From Treponema sp. (GTDB lineage: Bacteria; Spirochaetota; Spirochaetia; Treponematales; Treponemataceae): a DNA stretch of 64,000 bases. The notes beneath the pieces were generated by a model. The model had not been told where the DNA came from, ran no database searches, and saw only the letters and a list, made by a program, of their open reading frames with translations. The position numbers were made by a program, and so were the translations under genes. Positions 52,788-60,417 of the stretch are shown here, one piece after another (position 1 is the stretch's first letter; every line of letters begins with the position of its first letter). The stretch lies in NCBI GenBank assembly GCA_016293495.1, contig JAEDED010000010.1, positions 1 to 64,000 of the forward strand. Direction: 5' to 3'.

Positions 52788-52807
52788 AAAAACTCCTGTT
52801 TTTAGAT

Positions 52808-52824
52808 ATACCCATAAGGGGTAT
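52808..52824. promoter_or_regulatory. CsoR-type operator, downstream site
   Basis: ATACCC-ATAAG-GGGTAT, a perfect 6-bp inverted repeat with a 5-bp spacer rich in C/G ends, the CsoR pattern. It sits about 6-22 bp downstream of the predicted transcription start of csoR. Confidence 0.75.
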
Positions 52825-52836
52825 TTTCTGATTATG

Positions 52837-52865
52837 AATATATACGGGGTGGGGGTATTAGTCAA
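52837..52865 (-). promoter_or_regulatory. Promoter of csoR-copA with operator in the spacer
   Basis: On the minus strand TTGACT (52865-52860), 17-bp spacer, TATATT (52842-52837). The spacer itself is C-rich (ATACCCCCACCCCGTAT), a second, imperfect CsoR-like site, so bound repressor would sit between -35 and -10. Confidence 0.8.
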
Positions 52866-52898
52866 GCAGAATATGACAGTTGCTTTGACAGATTTTTA

Positions 52899-52927
52899 TT
52901 GCAATATCGTCTGTCTTTGTGTATAGT
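52899..52927 (+). promoter_or_regulatory. Promoter of hprK, leaderless type
   Basis: TTGCAA (52899-52904), 17-bp spacer, TATAGT (52922-52927), 7 nt to ATG 52935. No Shine-Dalgarno. A TTGACA at 52885-52890 is too far (31 bp) to pair with this -10. Confidence 0.6.
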
Positions 52928-52934
52928 ATTTGTT

Positions 52935-53924
52935 ATGGTTGATAAGAAATTTACAGTTCTTGATTTACTTTCTCTTGAATTACACGGACATGATGAAATT
53001 AATCTCCGCTGTATTGCAGGAAGAAAAGGTCTTAATCGTCAGATTACTGTTCCTGATATTAACCGTCCAGGCTTAGCTCTTTCGGGCTTTTACGAAAGCT
53101 TTGCTTATCAGCGCGTTCAGGTTTTTGGACGTGGTGAATATGCCTACATCAACAAGCTGGAACATGAATCAAAAACTGATGCAATCAGACAGCTTTTTTC
53201 ATTTGCAATTCCATGCTGTATTTTTACACGCAATCTTGAACCGTCAGAAGCATTCCTTCAGATGGCAGAAGAATCGTGCTGTTCAATTCTTGTAACAGAC
53301 CTTGAGTCTACAGAATTATCAAATCGTCTTGTTCGTGTTTTTTCAAATATATTCGCACCCCGCAAAACAATGCATGGTGTACTCGTAGAAGTTTTCGGTG
53401 AAGGAATTCTTCTCTGCGGTCACTCGGGTGTAGGAAAATCAGAAACTGCTCTTGACCTTGTAGAACGCGGTCATCGTCTTGTAGCCGATGATATCGTAGA
53501 AATCCGTTGTGTTAACGGTAATACAATTTTAGGGCAGGGTGCCAATTCCCTTATCAGCCACCACATGGAAATCCGAGGTCTCGGAATCATCAATGTTTCT
53601 GAGTTGTATGGTGTCGGTGCCATCCGCGAACAGAAAGAAATCCAGTTAGTTGTAGAACTGGAGGAATGGGATTCAAACAAGATTTACGATAGAATCGGAA
53701 CTAACCAGCGAACAATGGATCTGCTTGGTGTAAAAATCCCTGCTATCGAAATTCCTGTTAAACCTGGCCGTAACCTTCCTATCATTATTGAGGCAGCCGC
53801 AATGAACGAACGTCTCAAGAAAATGGGTTACAACTCAGCAAAAGACTTTAACCAGAACGTCCTCAGATGGATCGAAACTGGTGAAGCTCAGAATGCATAC
53901 TACGGTCAGGATGATATTTATTAG
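52935..53924 (+). CDS. hprK: HPr kinase/phosphorylase
   Basis: Phosphorylates HPr at Ser46 using ATP and reverses it with phosphate, reporting carbon and energy status. N-terminal domain (about 1-130), then P-loop GHSGVGKSETALDLVERGH (near 155; key lysine kept), the HprK signature EIRGLGIINV (near 205) and the C-terminal helix. 329 aa, normal. ATG 52935 is 7 nt after TATAGT; an in-frame ATG 12 codons earlier precedes the promoter box. First gene of the hprK-ptsH-lexA-holA row. No PTS permease or enzyme I is in the window. Confidence 0.95.
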   Translation: MVDKKFTVLDLLSLELHGHDEINLRCIAGRKGLNRQITVPDINRPGLALSGFYESFAYQRVQVFGRGEYAYINKLEHESKTDAIRQLFSFAIPCCIFTRNLEPSEAFLQMAEESCCSILVTDLESTELSNRLVRVFSNIFAPRKTMHGVLVEVFGEGILLCGHSGVGKSETALDLVERGHRLVADDIVEIRCVNGNTILGQGANSLISHHMEIRGLGIINVSELYGVGAIREQKEIQLVVELEEWDSNKIYDRIGTNQRTMDLLGVKIPAIEIPVKPGRNLPIIIEAAAMNERLKKMGYNSAKDFNQNVLRWIETGEAQNAYYGQDDIY

Positions 53925-54004
53925 AATATTTTCTAATGCATATATAAAAGTTTTGCCTTAAAAAAGGCCGTTATTAAAAGCCTAATTCTTGGAGGAATTA
54001 AACT

Positions 54005-54271
54005 ATGGTAGAAAAAATCTTAATAGTAAAAAACCGTGCAGGTATTCACGCACGTCCAGCTACTTTGATCGCACAGATGGCAAACAAATTTACATCAGAA
54101 ATTACACTTGAAAAAGATTCAATCGTTGTTAACGCTAAATCAATCATGGGTGTTATTACAATGGCTGCAGGTTACAATACAACAATGACTCTGAAGGTTG
54201 AAGGACCAGATGAAAGTGAAGCAGCAAGCGCTATTGAAAATCTCTTTGAAACAAAATTTGATGATGAGTAA
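54005..54271 (+). CDS. ptsH: Phosphocarrier protein HPr
   Basis: 88 aa. His15 in GIHARPA is the phosphoenolpyruvate-derived phosphate site and Ser46 in AKSIMGVITM is the HprK site; both intact, so it can serve in signalling even if no sugar PTS exists. GGAGG lies 7 nt before the ATG. A small GCCTT/AAGGC hairpin (53955-53968) lies in the upstream gap without a T-run. lexA follows after 6 bp. Confidence 0.96.
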   Translation: MVEKILIVKNRAGIHARPATLIAQMANKFTSEITLEKDSIVVNAKSIMGVITMAAGYNTTMTLKVEGPDESEAASAIENLFETKFDDE

Positions 54272-54277
54272 TCGCTG

Positions 54278-54889
54278 ATGAAACAGATTACCGACAGACA
54301 GAAACAGATTTTAACATTCATTTCTGATTATCAGGAATCGAACTCGTATCCTCCAACAGTCCGCGAAATCGGCGAACACTTCGGTGTATCAATCCGCGCG
54401 GTTCAGGACCATATTACTGCTTTGCAGAAAAAAGGATTCATTACTCAGACTCAGAAAAAGTCACGCTCGATCAAGGTTATCACTGATGTCCGCCAGAAAG
54501 GTCAGGACATGTTCCTTGAAAAAGTTCCTCTTATCGGAACTATTGCAGCAGGTAAGCCTCTTTTGTGTGAAGAAAACTATGAAGGTTATGTTACTTTAAC
54601 AGAACCTTTTATCAGACCAGGAAAAAATTATTTTGCACTTCACGTTCGCGGCGAAAGCATGATCAATGCAGGAATCCTTGAAGGAGACCTTGCAATTATT
54701 GAACAGGCTTCAACAGCAACAGACGGTCAGATTGTTGTTGCCGTTATTGATGATGCAATTACACTTAAAAGATATTTCAAGGAACCTACAAGAATCCGTC
54801 TTCAGCCGGAAAACCCTGCGTTCCATCCAATCTACTGTCAGGATGTCAGAATCGTCGGTGTCCTTGCAAACCTCGTCAGAACTTACTAA
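54278..54889 (+). CDS. lexA: LexA repressor
   Basis: SOS repressor: N-terminal winged helix (about 1-65; SYPPTVREIGEHFGVSIRAVQDH is the recognition helix region) and S24 self-cleaving domain. Cleavage site Ala91-Gly92 in TIAAGKP, catalytic Ser127 (RGESM) and Lys164 (ITLKRY) are all present, so it should be inducible by RecA. 203 aa, normal. Not found in T. pallidum as far as I recall, so it is informative about this species. Starts 6 bp after ptsH and probably co-transcribed; it follows the ptsH stop with no strong ribosome site. LexA targets in this window were not identified. Confidence 0.93.
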   Translation: MKQITDRQKQILTFISDYQESNSYPPTVREIGEHFGVSIRAVQDHITALQKKGFITQTQKKSRSIKVITDVRQKGQDMFLEKVPLIGTIAAGKPLLCEENYEGYVTLTEPFIRPGKNYFALHVRGESMINAGILEGDLAIIEQASTATDGQIVVAVIDDAITLKRYFKEPTRIRLQPENPAFHPIYCQDVRIVGVLANLVRTY

Positions 54890-54900
54890 GGATCTTTGCC

Positions 54901-55950
54901 ATGAGTATTCCTGTTTATTTGTACACAGGCCCGGAATTTGGTGAACGCAATGAGGCAGTAAATGCTATCAAGGCTCAGATCAACAAAAAGTTCGGTTCCT
55001 TCGATGACTACAGTTATTATGCAACTGATACTTCTGTCGCAACAGTTGTGTCTATGCTTCAGAGTGAATCACTTTTTACACCTGCAACCTGTGTAGTTTA
55101 CAAGAGTGCTGAACTTATCAAGAAAAAGGAAGACATTGAATTACTGTCGTCGTGGATTAATTCAGTAACCCCGAACGCAAAAAATAAAACTCCGAAAGAT
55201 TCTGCAGTTTTGATTCTCGTTTCAGATGAAACAAGCATTGATGCAAAACTTTCAAAATTAATTCCTAAAGAAAACCAGAAGGTATTCTGGGTAATGTTCG
55301 AAAATCGCCGTGTTCCATGGCTTAAGGATTATTTTAAAAAGAACGGTTATTCGATTGAAGAAGATGCCGCAGAAATGATTCTCGAAATGGTTGAGAACAA
55401 TACAGAAAGCTTAAAGAATGAATGCTCAAGATTCTTCACTTTGTTCCCGGCCGGAAAGTGCATCACCGCAGAAAATGTAGATGCAGTTCTTGCAAACACA
55501 AGGGAAGAATCTGTGTTCAGTCTGTTTGGTGCAATGGTTGATGCTTCTCAGACACCTGCAAAGCGCCTTGAAAATTCCCTGACAATATTGCAGAAGCTCA
55601 GACTTGCTGCAGGGACCTCTGGCGGATCTGCTGACGCAATTGTTGCCGGCCTTACATTCTGTTTCAGAAAACTTGAAGTGTATCACCAGCTCTCGCGAAA
55701 CGGACACCCTGATGATTTTACTCTTAAGAAGAACGGGATTTCATCGCCTGCAATGCGCACTCAGTATTCAAACGCGGCACGCCTTTGGACAATGGGGCAG
55801 ACAATGGCCATCATTTCGATGCTGGCTTCAACTGTGATGAATATTCGTTCAACAGGAACTGCAGTTGAGCAGTCATATCTTGAAATGCTCCTTTACTCAA
55901 TCATCATTAAGAAAGGAGCTTCAGTTCAGGTCTATCAGGACTTTGAATAA
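54901..55950 (+). CDS. holA: DNA polymerase III delta subunit
   Basis: Clamp-loader subunit that opens the beta ring. 349 aa. The N-terminal DNA_pol3_delta domain (about 1-135; IPVYLYTGPEFGERNEAVNAI) has the degenerate P-loop normal for delta, a middle three-helix part and C-terminal collar helices (about 210-345). AAGGA precedes the ATG. 11 bp after lexA. Assignment rests on fold-pattern and length; identity between delta subunits is low across phyla. Confidence 0.85.
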   Translation: MSIPVYLYTGPEFGERNEAVNAIKAQINKKFGSFDDYSYYATDTSVATVVSMLQSESLFTPATCVVYKSAELIKKKEDIELLSSWINSVTPNAKNKTPKDSAVLILVSDETSIDAKLSKLIPKENQKVFWVMFENRRVPWLKDYFKKNGYSIEEDAAEMILEMVENNTESLKNECSRFFTLFPAGKCITAENVDAVLANTREESVFSLFGAMVDASQTPAKRLENSLTILQKLRLAAGTSGGSADAIVAGLTFCFRKLEVYHQLSRNGHPDDFTLKKNGISSPAMRTQYSNAARLWTMGQTMAIISMLASTVMNIRSTGTAVEQSYLEMLLYSIIIKKGASVQVYQDFE

Positions 55951-56169
55951 TTAAAGGTTATTCAAAAGGGTTTTAAGGGAATCAATCTCGTCCTGAGAAA
56001 GAGTTACGCCTTTGCCCATTTTCTGATGGTCAGGAGACCAGCTTCTTAAATCATATTTTGCAGGACGGCCTCCCCAGGATACAAGATTTAATTCCAGGTT
56101 CCAGCCACCTTTTCCTTCCGAAACAACTCCGAGATTCTTTTCAATTGAGAATGAAAAATCGTCAGCCAT
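55951..56169 (-). CDS. YdbC/PC4-like single-stranded nucleic-acid-binding protein, 72 aa
   Basis: Small beta-sheet protein with the pattern FSIEKNLGVVSEGKGGWNLEL, NLVSWGGRPAKYDLRSWSP and a C-terminal helix, as in the YdbC family, which has a PC4-like fold and binds ssDNA. Cytoplasmic. GGAGG precedes the ATG at 7 nt. Its stop immediately abuts the holA stop (convergent), with no terminator hairpin between them. Confidence 0.85.
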   Translation of the reverse strand: MADDFSFSIEKNLGVVSEGKGGWNLELNLVSWGGRPAKYDLRSWSPDHQKMGKGVTLSQDEIDSLKTLLNNL

Positions 56170-56322
56170 AAAATGCCTCCTTGTATAATTAATGACGAAG
56201 AAAATTTTCGCCGATATTCACCTTATAGATACTAAAAAATTATACATTATTTTGCCATAAATTCCACAAAATAGGAATTTTGGAGATTCGTTAATATATT
56301 ACAATTAAAGGGTTATTTTTTA

Positions 56323-56351
56323 TTGTTTACATTTGAATAATGTAATAAAAT
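56323..56351 (+). promoter_or_regulatory. Promoter of the lipoprotein/LysM operon
   Basis: TTGTTT (56323-56328), 17-bp spacer, TAAAAT (56346-56351); leader about 33 nt with GGAGG before the ATG. The spacer contains an ACATT-tgaat-AATGT inverted repeat that could be an operator. Confidence 0.6.
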
Positions 56352-56390
56352 AATACAAAACATATTATTCACCATATTTGGGAGGAAATT

Positions 56391-57449
56391 ATGAAAAAGT
56401 TACTGATTGCATTGTTTGCAATTTCATTAATTTTTGGCTTTGCTTCATGTAAGTCAACAGAACAGGAAGAACCTGTTGAGACACCGGTAGAACAGCCAAC
56501 AGAAGAACCAACAGAAGAACCGGTTGAAGAACCAACAGAAGAACCAGCTGAACCAGAATCATTCGCAGAAAAGAATGCTGCACTCCTTGAAAAGATTGAT
56601 GGCTCACGCGCAGATGCAGTAAAAGCCGGAGCTGACAAATATTATGCAGATCAGCTTGCTGCCCTTGATGCTAAGCTTGCAGAATTGAAAGACAAAGCTG
56701 CTAATTCAAATGAAGACATGTCTGCTGAATTAGAAGATCTTAACTACAGATATCTTGCACTTGTAAAAGTTTCTGAAACAAAACAGCTCAAAGAAAAAAT
56801 CGAAGAACACGGTTTTGACCAGGACAACAAAGTAGCATACGATGCTGCCGAAGTTCTCCTTGCTGACCTCGAAAAACTCTTCAGCGACAATGCTGACGGA
56901 AAAACACAGTACAAAGCTGCAGAAACAACATACGCTGCTTACCACACAATTTTCTACAATTCATTCAAGAAACTTGCAAATGCTGAACGCAAGGCTGCTC
57001 TTGAACAGAAGAAAGCTTGTGATAACGTAAAAGCTGGTGTTGCACAGAAAGACAGATATAAGGCAATTACAGAAATCTTCCAGAAAGGTGACAATGCTTT
57101 CGTAACAAAGAATCCGGAAGGTGCTTACGATAACTACAAAGATGCAAAAGAAAAGTATGAAGCACTTGCAACAGAAGTTGCAGAAAAACGTGCTGCTGCT
57201 CAGAAACGCATCGATGAAGCAAAAGCAAAAGTTCAGGCAGTAGAAGAATTTGCAGGTGAAGCTGATGAAAAAGCTCCACTTGAAGAAAAAGTTGATGGTA
57301 TCGAAGAAAAAGATACAGTACTTCTTGAAGAAGACAAATTCGAAAATCCTGATGATGCAGTAATTGAAGTTGAAGATTCTGTAAAAGTTGAAAACGACGG
57401 TATCGTTGAAGTATTTACAGATGCTATCAAAGCTGAAGGAGATCGTTAA
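56391..57449 (+). CDS. Glu/Pro-repeat lipoprotein, helical, 352 aa
   Basis: Not recognised by name. Signal peptide with lipobox FASC (Cys20 in FGFASCKST) then a spacer of short Glu/Pro/Thr repeats (TEEP, VEEP; about 24-55), typical of proteins that reach across or stick to the envelope. The rest (60-290) is a long, alanine/lysine/glutamate-rich helical region, likely coiled coil, and the last 60 residues are acidic beta-like. The stop overlaps the start of the LysM gene (TAATG), so the two are translated together. GGAGG before ATG. Confidence 0.82.
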   Translation: MKKLLIALFAISLIFGFASCKSTEQEEPVETPVEQPTEEPTEEPVEEPTEEPAEPESFAEKNAALLEKIDGSRADAVKAGADKYYADQLAALDAKLAELKDKAANSNEDMSAELEDLNYRYLALVKVSETKQLKEKIEEHGFDQDNKVAYDAAEVLLADLEKLFSDNADGKTQYKAAETTYAAYHTIFYNSFKKLANAERKAALEQKKACDNVKAGVAQKDRYKAITEIFQKGDNAFVTKNPEGAYDNYKDAKEKYEALATEVAEKRAAAQKRIDEAKAKVQAVEEFAGEADEKAPLEEKVDGIEEKDTVLLEEDKFENPDDAVIEVEDSVKVENDGIVEVFTDAIKAEGDR

Positions 57450-58150
57450 TGAAAAAGTTTATTTCTGTTTTAACATTTGCTTTGCTGACAGGTTCACTTT
57501 TTGCAGTGAACTACAGTTATAAAGACAATACTTATCAGCGTCTTGCTGATGAATATACAAAGAAAGCTGATGCTGCTCTTGATGCAGGTGAATATGATCT
57601 TTCAGTTGAATATGCATTAAAGGCAGAAGAAAACGCTGCTCTTTCAAAAGCATACATCGAAAGCATGCTTGCACGCCAGAACGCTGAAGAACAGCTTGCT
57701 GCTGCAGAAAAGAAACTTGAATGGGCTAAGAGCATCAAGGCTGAAAGAAACTTCCCTATGGCTTACAGCGCATCTGAAGAAGCTTACAACAATGCAAAAA
57801 CTGCATTTGAAAAAGAAGACTATACTTCTGCTGAAAACTATGCAAAGCAGGCAATTGCTGCTCTCGAAGGTGTTCGCGAAGTAACTCCACTTCCACAGTT
57901 CTATGTAGTACGTCCATGGGCAGAAACAAAAGACTGTTACTGGAACATCTCTGGCCGTCAGTATGTTTACAATAACCCATTGCTCTGGGAAAACCTTTAC
58001 CAGAAGAACAAAGGCAAGATGCCAAAACCAAATGATCCTAACCTTATTCTTCCAGGTATGAAAATGGAAATTCCAAGCCTTACTGGTGAATACCGCGAAG
58101 GAACATACAATCCAAAAGTTCAGTACGAACCATATTCAGCAAACCGCTAA
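57449..58150 (+). CDS. Exported LysM-domain protein, 233 aa
   Basis: Signal peptide (KKFISVLTFALLTGSLFA, cut near AVNY), an alanine-rich helical region (about 25-150) and a C-terminal LysM-like domain (about 151-215): YVVRPWAETKDCYWNISG, NNPLLWENLYQKN, and LILPGMKMEIP match the YxVxxGDTLWxIA...NP...W..I...N...PGxxLxIP pattern. LysM binds peptidoglycan or chitin. Starts inside the TAATG overlap, with AAGGAG 4-8 nt upstream, and ends in a strong terminator. Likely works with the lipoprotein before it, tethering envelope layers (inference). Confidence 0.83.
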   Translation: MKKFISVLTFALLTGSLFAVNYSYKDNTYQRLADEYTKKADAALDAGEYDLSVEYALKAEENAALSKAYIESMLARQNAEEQLAAAEKKLEWAKSIKAERNFPMAYSASEEAYNNAKTAFEKEDYTSAENYAKQAIAALEGVREVTPLPQFYVVRPWAETKDCYWNISGRQYVYNNPLLWENLYQKNKGKMPKPNDPNLILPGMKMEIPSLTGEYREGTYNPKVQYEPYSANR

Positions 58151-58170
58151 TTTTTAGCAGATTGCACAAA

Positions 58171-58208
58171 AAAGCGATATGAATTAACAGTTCATATCGC
58201 TTTTTTTT
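58171..58208 (+). terminator. Intrinsic terminator of the LysM operon
   Basis: AGCGATATGAA / TTCATATCGCT stem (11 bp) with TTAACAG loop and eight T; A-run before it. The glnA promoter follows directly. Confidence 0.9.
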
Positions 58209-58256
58209 AATTTTTTTAGTACAATATGGCAACTAATAGCAATGGGGTTATTATTT

Positions 58257-60341
58257 ATGATAAATGTACCAGAAATTTTTGGCAGTAGAGTATTCAATCA
58301 GCAGGTTATGAAAAAGATGCTTTCTTCAAAAGCTTATGAAGCTTTGAAAAACACTATGGAAGATGGAACTCCGCTTAACCTGGATGCAGCAAACCAGATT
58401 GCAGATGCAATGAAAAACTGGGCAATTGCAAATGGCGCAACACATTACACTCACTGGTTCCAGCCGCTCACTGGTATTACAGCTGAAAAACATGACAGCT
58501 TCTTAACTCCAGCTCCTGAAGGAAAAATCATAATGTCTTTTTCCGGCAAGGAATTGATCAAAGGTGAACCTGATGCTTCGTCTTTTCCTAACGGTGGAAA
58601 GCGTTCTACATTTGAAGCACGCGGTTACACTGTATGGGATCCGACTTCTTATCCATTCATTAAAGATCACACACTTTGTATTCCTACAGCTTTCTGTTCT
58701 TATAACGGTGAAGCTCTTGATAAAAAAACACCGCTTCTTCGTTCGATGGAATCTTTGAACGAACAGGCTTTGCGCGTACTAAAACTTTTTGGCAATAATG
58801 CAAAACATGTTACAACTACAATGGGGCCTGAACAGGAATACTTTCTGGTAGATGAAAAACTTTATCAGAAAAGAAAAGACCTTAAGATGACCGGGCGTAC
58901 ATTATTTGGCGCAAAGCCGGTTAAAGGTCAGGAAATGGATGACCAGTATTTTGCAGCCATCAAGCCTCGTGTAATCGAATACATGGAAGAGCTTAACGTT
59001 GAATTGTGGAAGCTCGGAATCTATTCAAAAACTGAACATAACGAAGCCGCTCCTGCACAGCACGAAATGGCTCCAATCTTTACAACTTCAAATCTTGCAG
59101 CTGACCAGAATCAGCTTACAATGGAAATCATGAAAAAGGTTGCACGCCGTCACGGTCTTATCTGCCTTCTTCACGAAAAACCATTCAAAGGCGTTAACGG
59201 AAGCGGTAAGCATAATAACTGGTCGATTGCAACAGACAAAGGCGAAAATCTTTTTGCTCCAGGAAACACTCCTCGCGAAAACCTTCAGTTCCTTCTATTC
59301 TTAACTGCAGTAATCAAAGCCGTTGATGACAATCAGGATCTTCTTCGCTGTTGTGTTGCAAGTGCTGGTAACGATCACCGCCTCGGTGCTCACGAAGCGC
59401 CTCCTGCAATTATGTCAATCTATGTTGGTGACGAACTTGAAGAAATTCTTGAATCAATCAAAGCCGGAACTGCATACGACGGAAAAGGAAAAACAAAAAT
59501 GTCTATCGGCGTTGATGTTCTTCCTAACATTCCAAAGGATTCAACAGACAGAAACAGAACATCTCCATTTGCATTTACAGGAAACAGATTTGAATTCCGT
59601 TCGGTAGGATCGGCTCTTTCAATTTCAGGACCTAACACAACATTGAATGCAATTCTTGCTGATACATTAAAACAGTTTGCTGATGAACTTGAAAATTCCT
59701 CAAACTTTGATGACGATCTTAAAAAACTCATCAAGCGCGAAATTACAGCTCACTGGAGAATTCTCTTTAACGGAAACGGTTACGATGACGCGTGGGTTAA
59801 AGAAGCAGAAGAACGTGGACTTAAAAACTACCGCACAACTCCGGAAGCAATGTCACATTATCTTGATGCAAAGAATGTCAAGCTTTACACAGAAATGGGA
59901 ATTTACACAGAAAGCGAAATGCAGTCACACTTCGAAATCAAGCTTGAAAAATACTGTCAGGTATTGAATATCGAAGTTTGCACAATGCTCGAAATGGTAA
60001 ACAAAGACATCATTCCTGCTGCATTCAAATACATGAATGTACTTGCTGATACTGAGTTTAAGATGCAGAGAGTATTCAGCCTCTGTGATGCAGGTCTTAA
60101 CATGATGAAGAAACTTAATGATTTGATTAACGAGCTTCACATCAAGGCAGAAGAACTTTCTTCAATGCATGAAGGTGTTAAAGCGCTTTCTTCAATTCAA
60201 GAAAAATCCAGCGCTTATGCTGATAAGGTACTACCACAGATGGAAAAGGTTAGAGAAGTTGCAGATTCAATCGAAGTGCTTCTCGGTGAAGAATACAAAC
60301 CTTTCCCAAGTTATGAAGATCTTCTTTTCAGCGTTCAGTAA
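58257..60341 (+). CDS. glnA: Type III glutamine synthetase
   Basis: Makes glutamine from glutamate and ammonia with ATP; the GSIII form (about 700 aa, twelve-mer) is common in anaerobic gut bacteria. Key motifs are MGPEQEYFLVD (near 195; metal/glutamate site), NEAAPAQHEMAPIF, VNGSGKHNNWSI (ATP region), and NRTSPFAFTGNRFEFRSVGS. Start at 58257 fits the family N-terminus (I-P-E-I-F-G-like); an in-frame ATG five codons earlier (58242) is possible. TACAAT at 58220-58225 is the likely -10. 694 aa. No Shine-Dalgarno of strength. Ends before a terminator. Confidence 0.95.
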   Translation: MINVPEIFGSRVFNQQVMKKMLSSKAYEALKNTMEDGTPLNLDAANQIADAMKNWAIANGATHYTHWFQPLTGITAEKHDSFLTPAPEGKIIMSFSGKELIKGEPDASSFPNGGKRSTFEARGYTVWDPTSYPFIKDHTLCIPTAFCSYNGEALDKKTPLLRSMESLNEQALRVLKLFGNNAKHVTTTMGPEQEYFLVDEKLYQKRKDLKMTGRTLFGAKPVKGQEMDDQYFAAIKPRVIEYMEELNVELWKLGIYSKTEHNEAAPAQHEMAPIFTTSNLAADQNQLTMEIMKKVARRHGLICLLHEKPFKGVNGSGKHNNWSIATDKGENLFAPGNTPRENLQFLLFLTAVIKAVDDNQDLLRCCVASAGNDHRLGAHEAPPAIMSIYVGDELEEILESIKAGTAYDGKGKTKMSIGVDVLPNIPKDSTDRNRTSPFAFTGNRFEFRSVGSALSISGPNTTLNAILADTLKQFADELENSSNFDDDLKKLIKREITAHWRILFNGNGYDDAWVKEAEERGLKNYRTTPEAMSHYLDAKNVKLYTEMGIYTESEMQSHFEIKLEKYCQVLNIEVCTMLEMVNKDIIPAAFKYMNVLADTEFKMQRVFSLCDAGLNMMKKLNDLINELHIKAEELSSMHEGVKALSSIQEKSSAYADKVLPQMEKVREVADSIEVLLGEEYKPFPSYEDLLFSVQ

Positions 60342-60358
60342 TTGACGGTAAAGCCTCA

Positions 60359-60391
60359 AAAATCCTGTGAGTTAATCACAGGATTTTTTTT
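60359..60391 (+). terminator. Intrinsic terminator of glnA
   Basis: AATCCTGTGA / TCACAGGATT with a GTTAA loop and a T-run; the A-run on the left also makes it usable for the convergent GH5 gene. Confidence 0.88.
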
Positions 60392-60417
60392 GCAGAATTT
60401 CTCTACAGGTTTTGAAA

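Noticed and set aside
52788..52865. Longer CsoR from 52865
   Set aside because: It would code through both operators and the promoter; ATG 52787 has AGGAG.
53955..53968. GCCTT/AAGGC hairpin before ptsH as terminator
   Set aside because: Stem of 5 bp and no T-run; may only slow polymerase.
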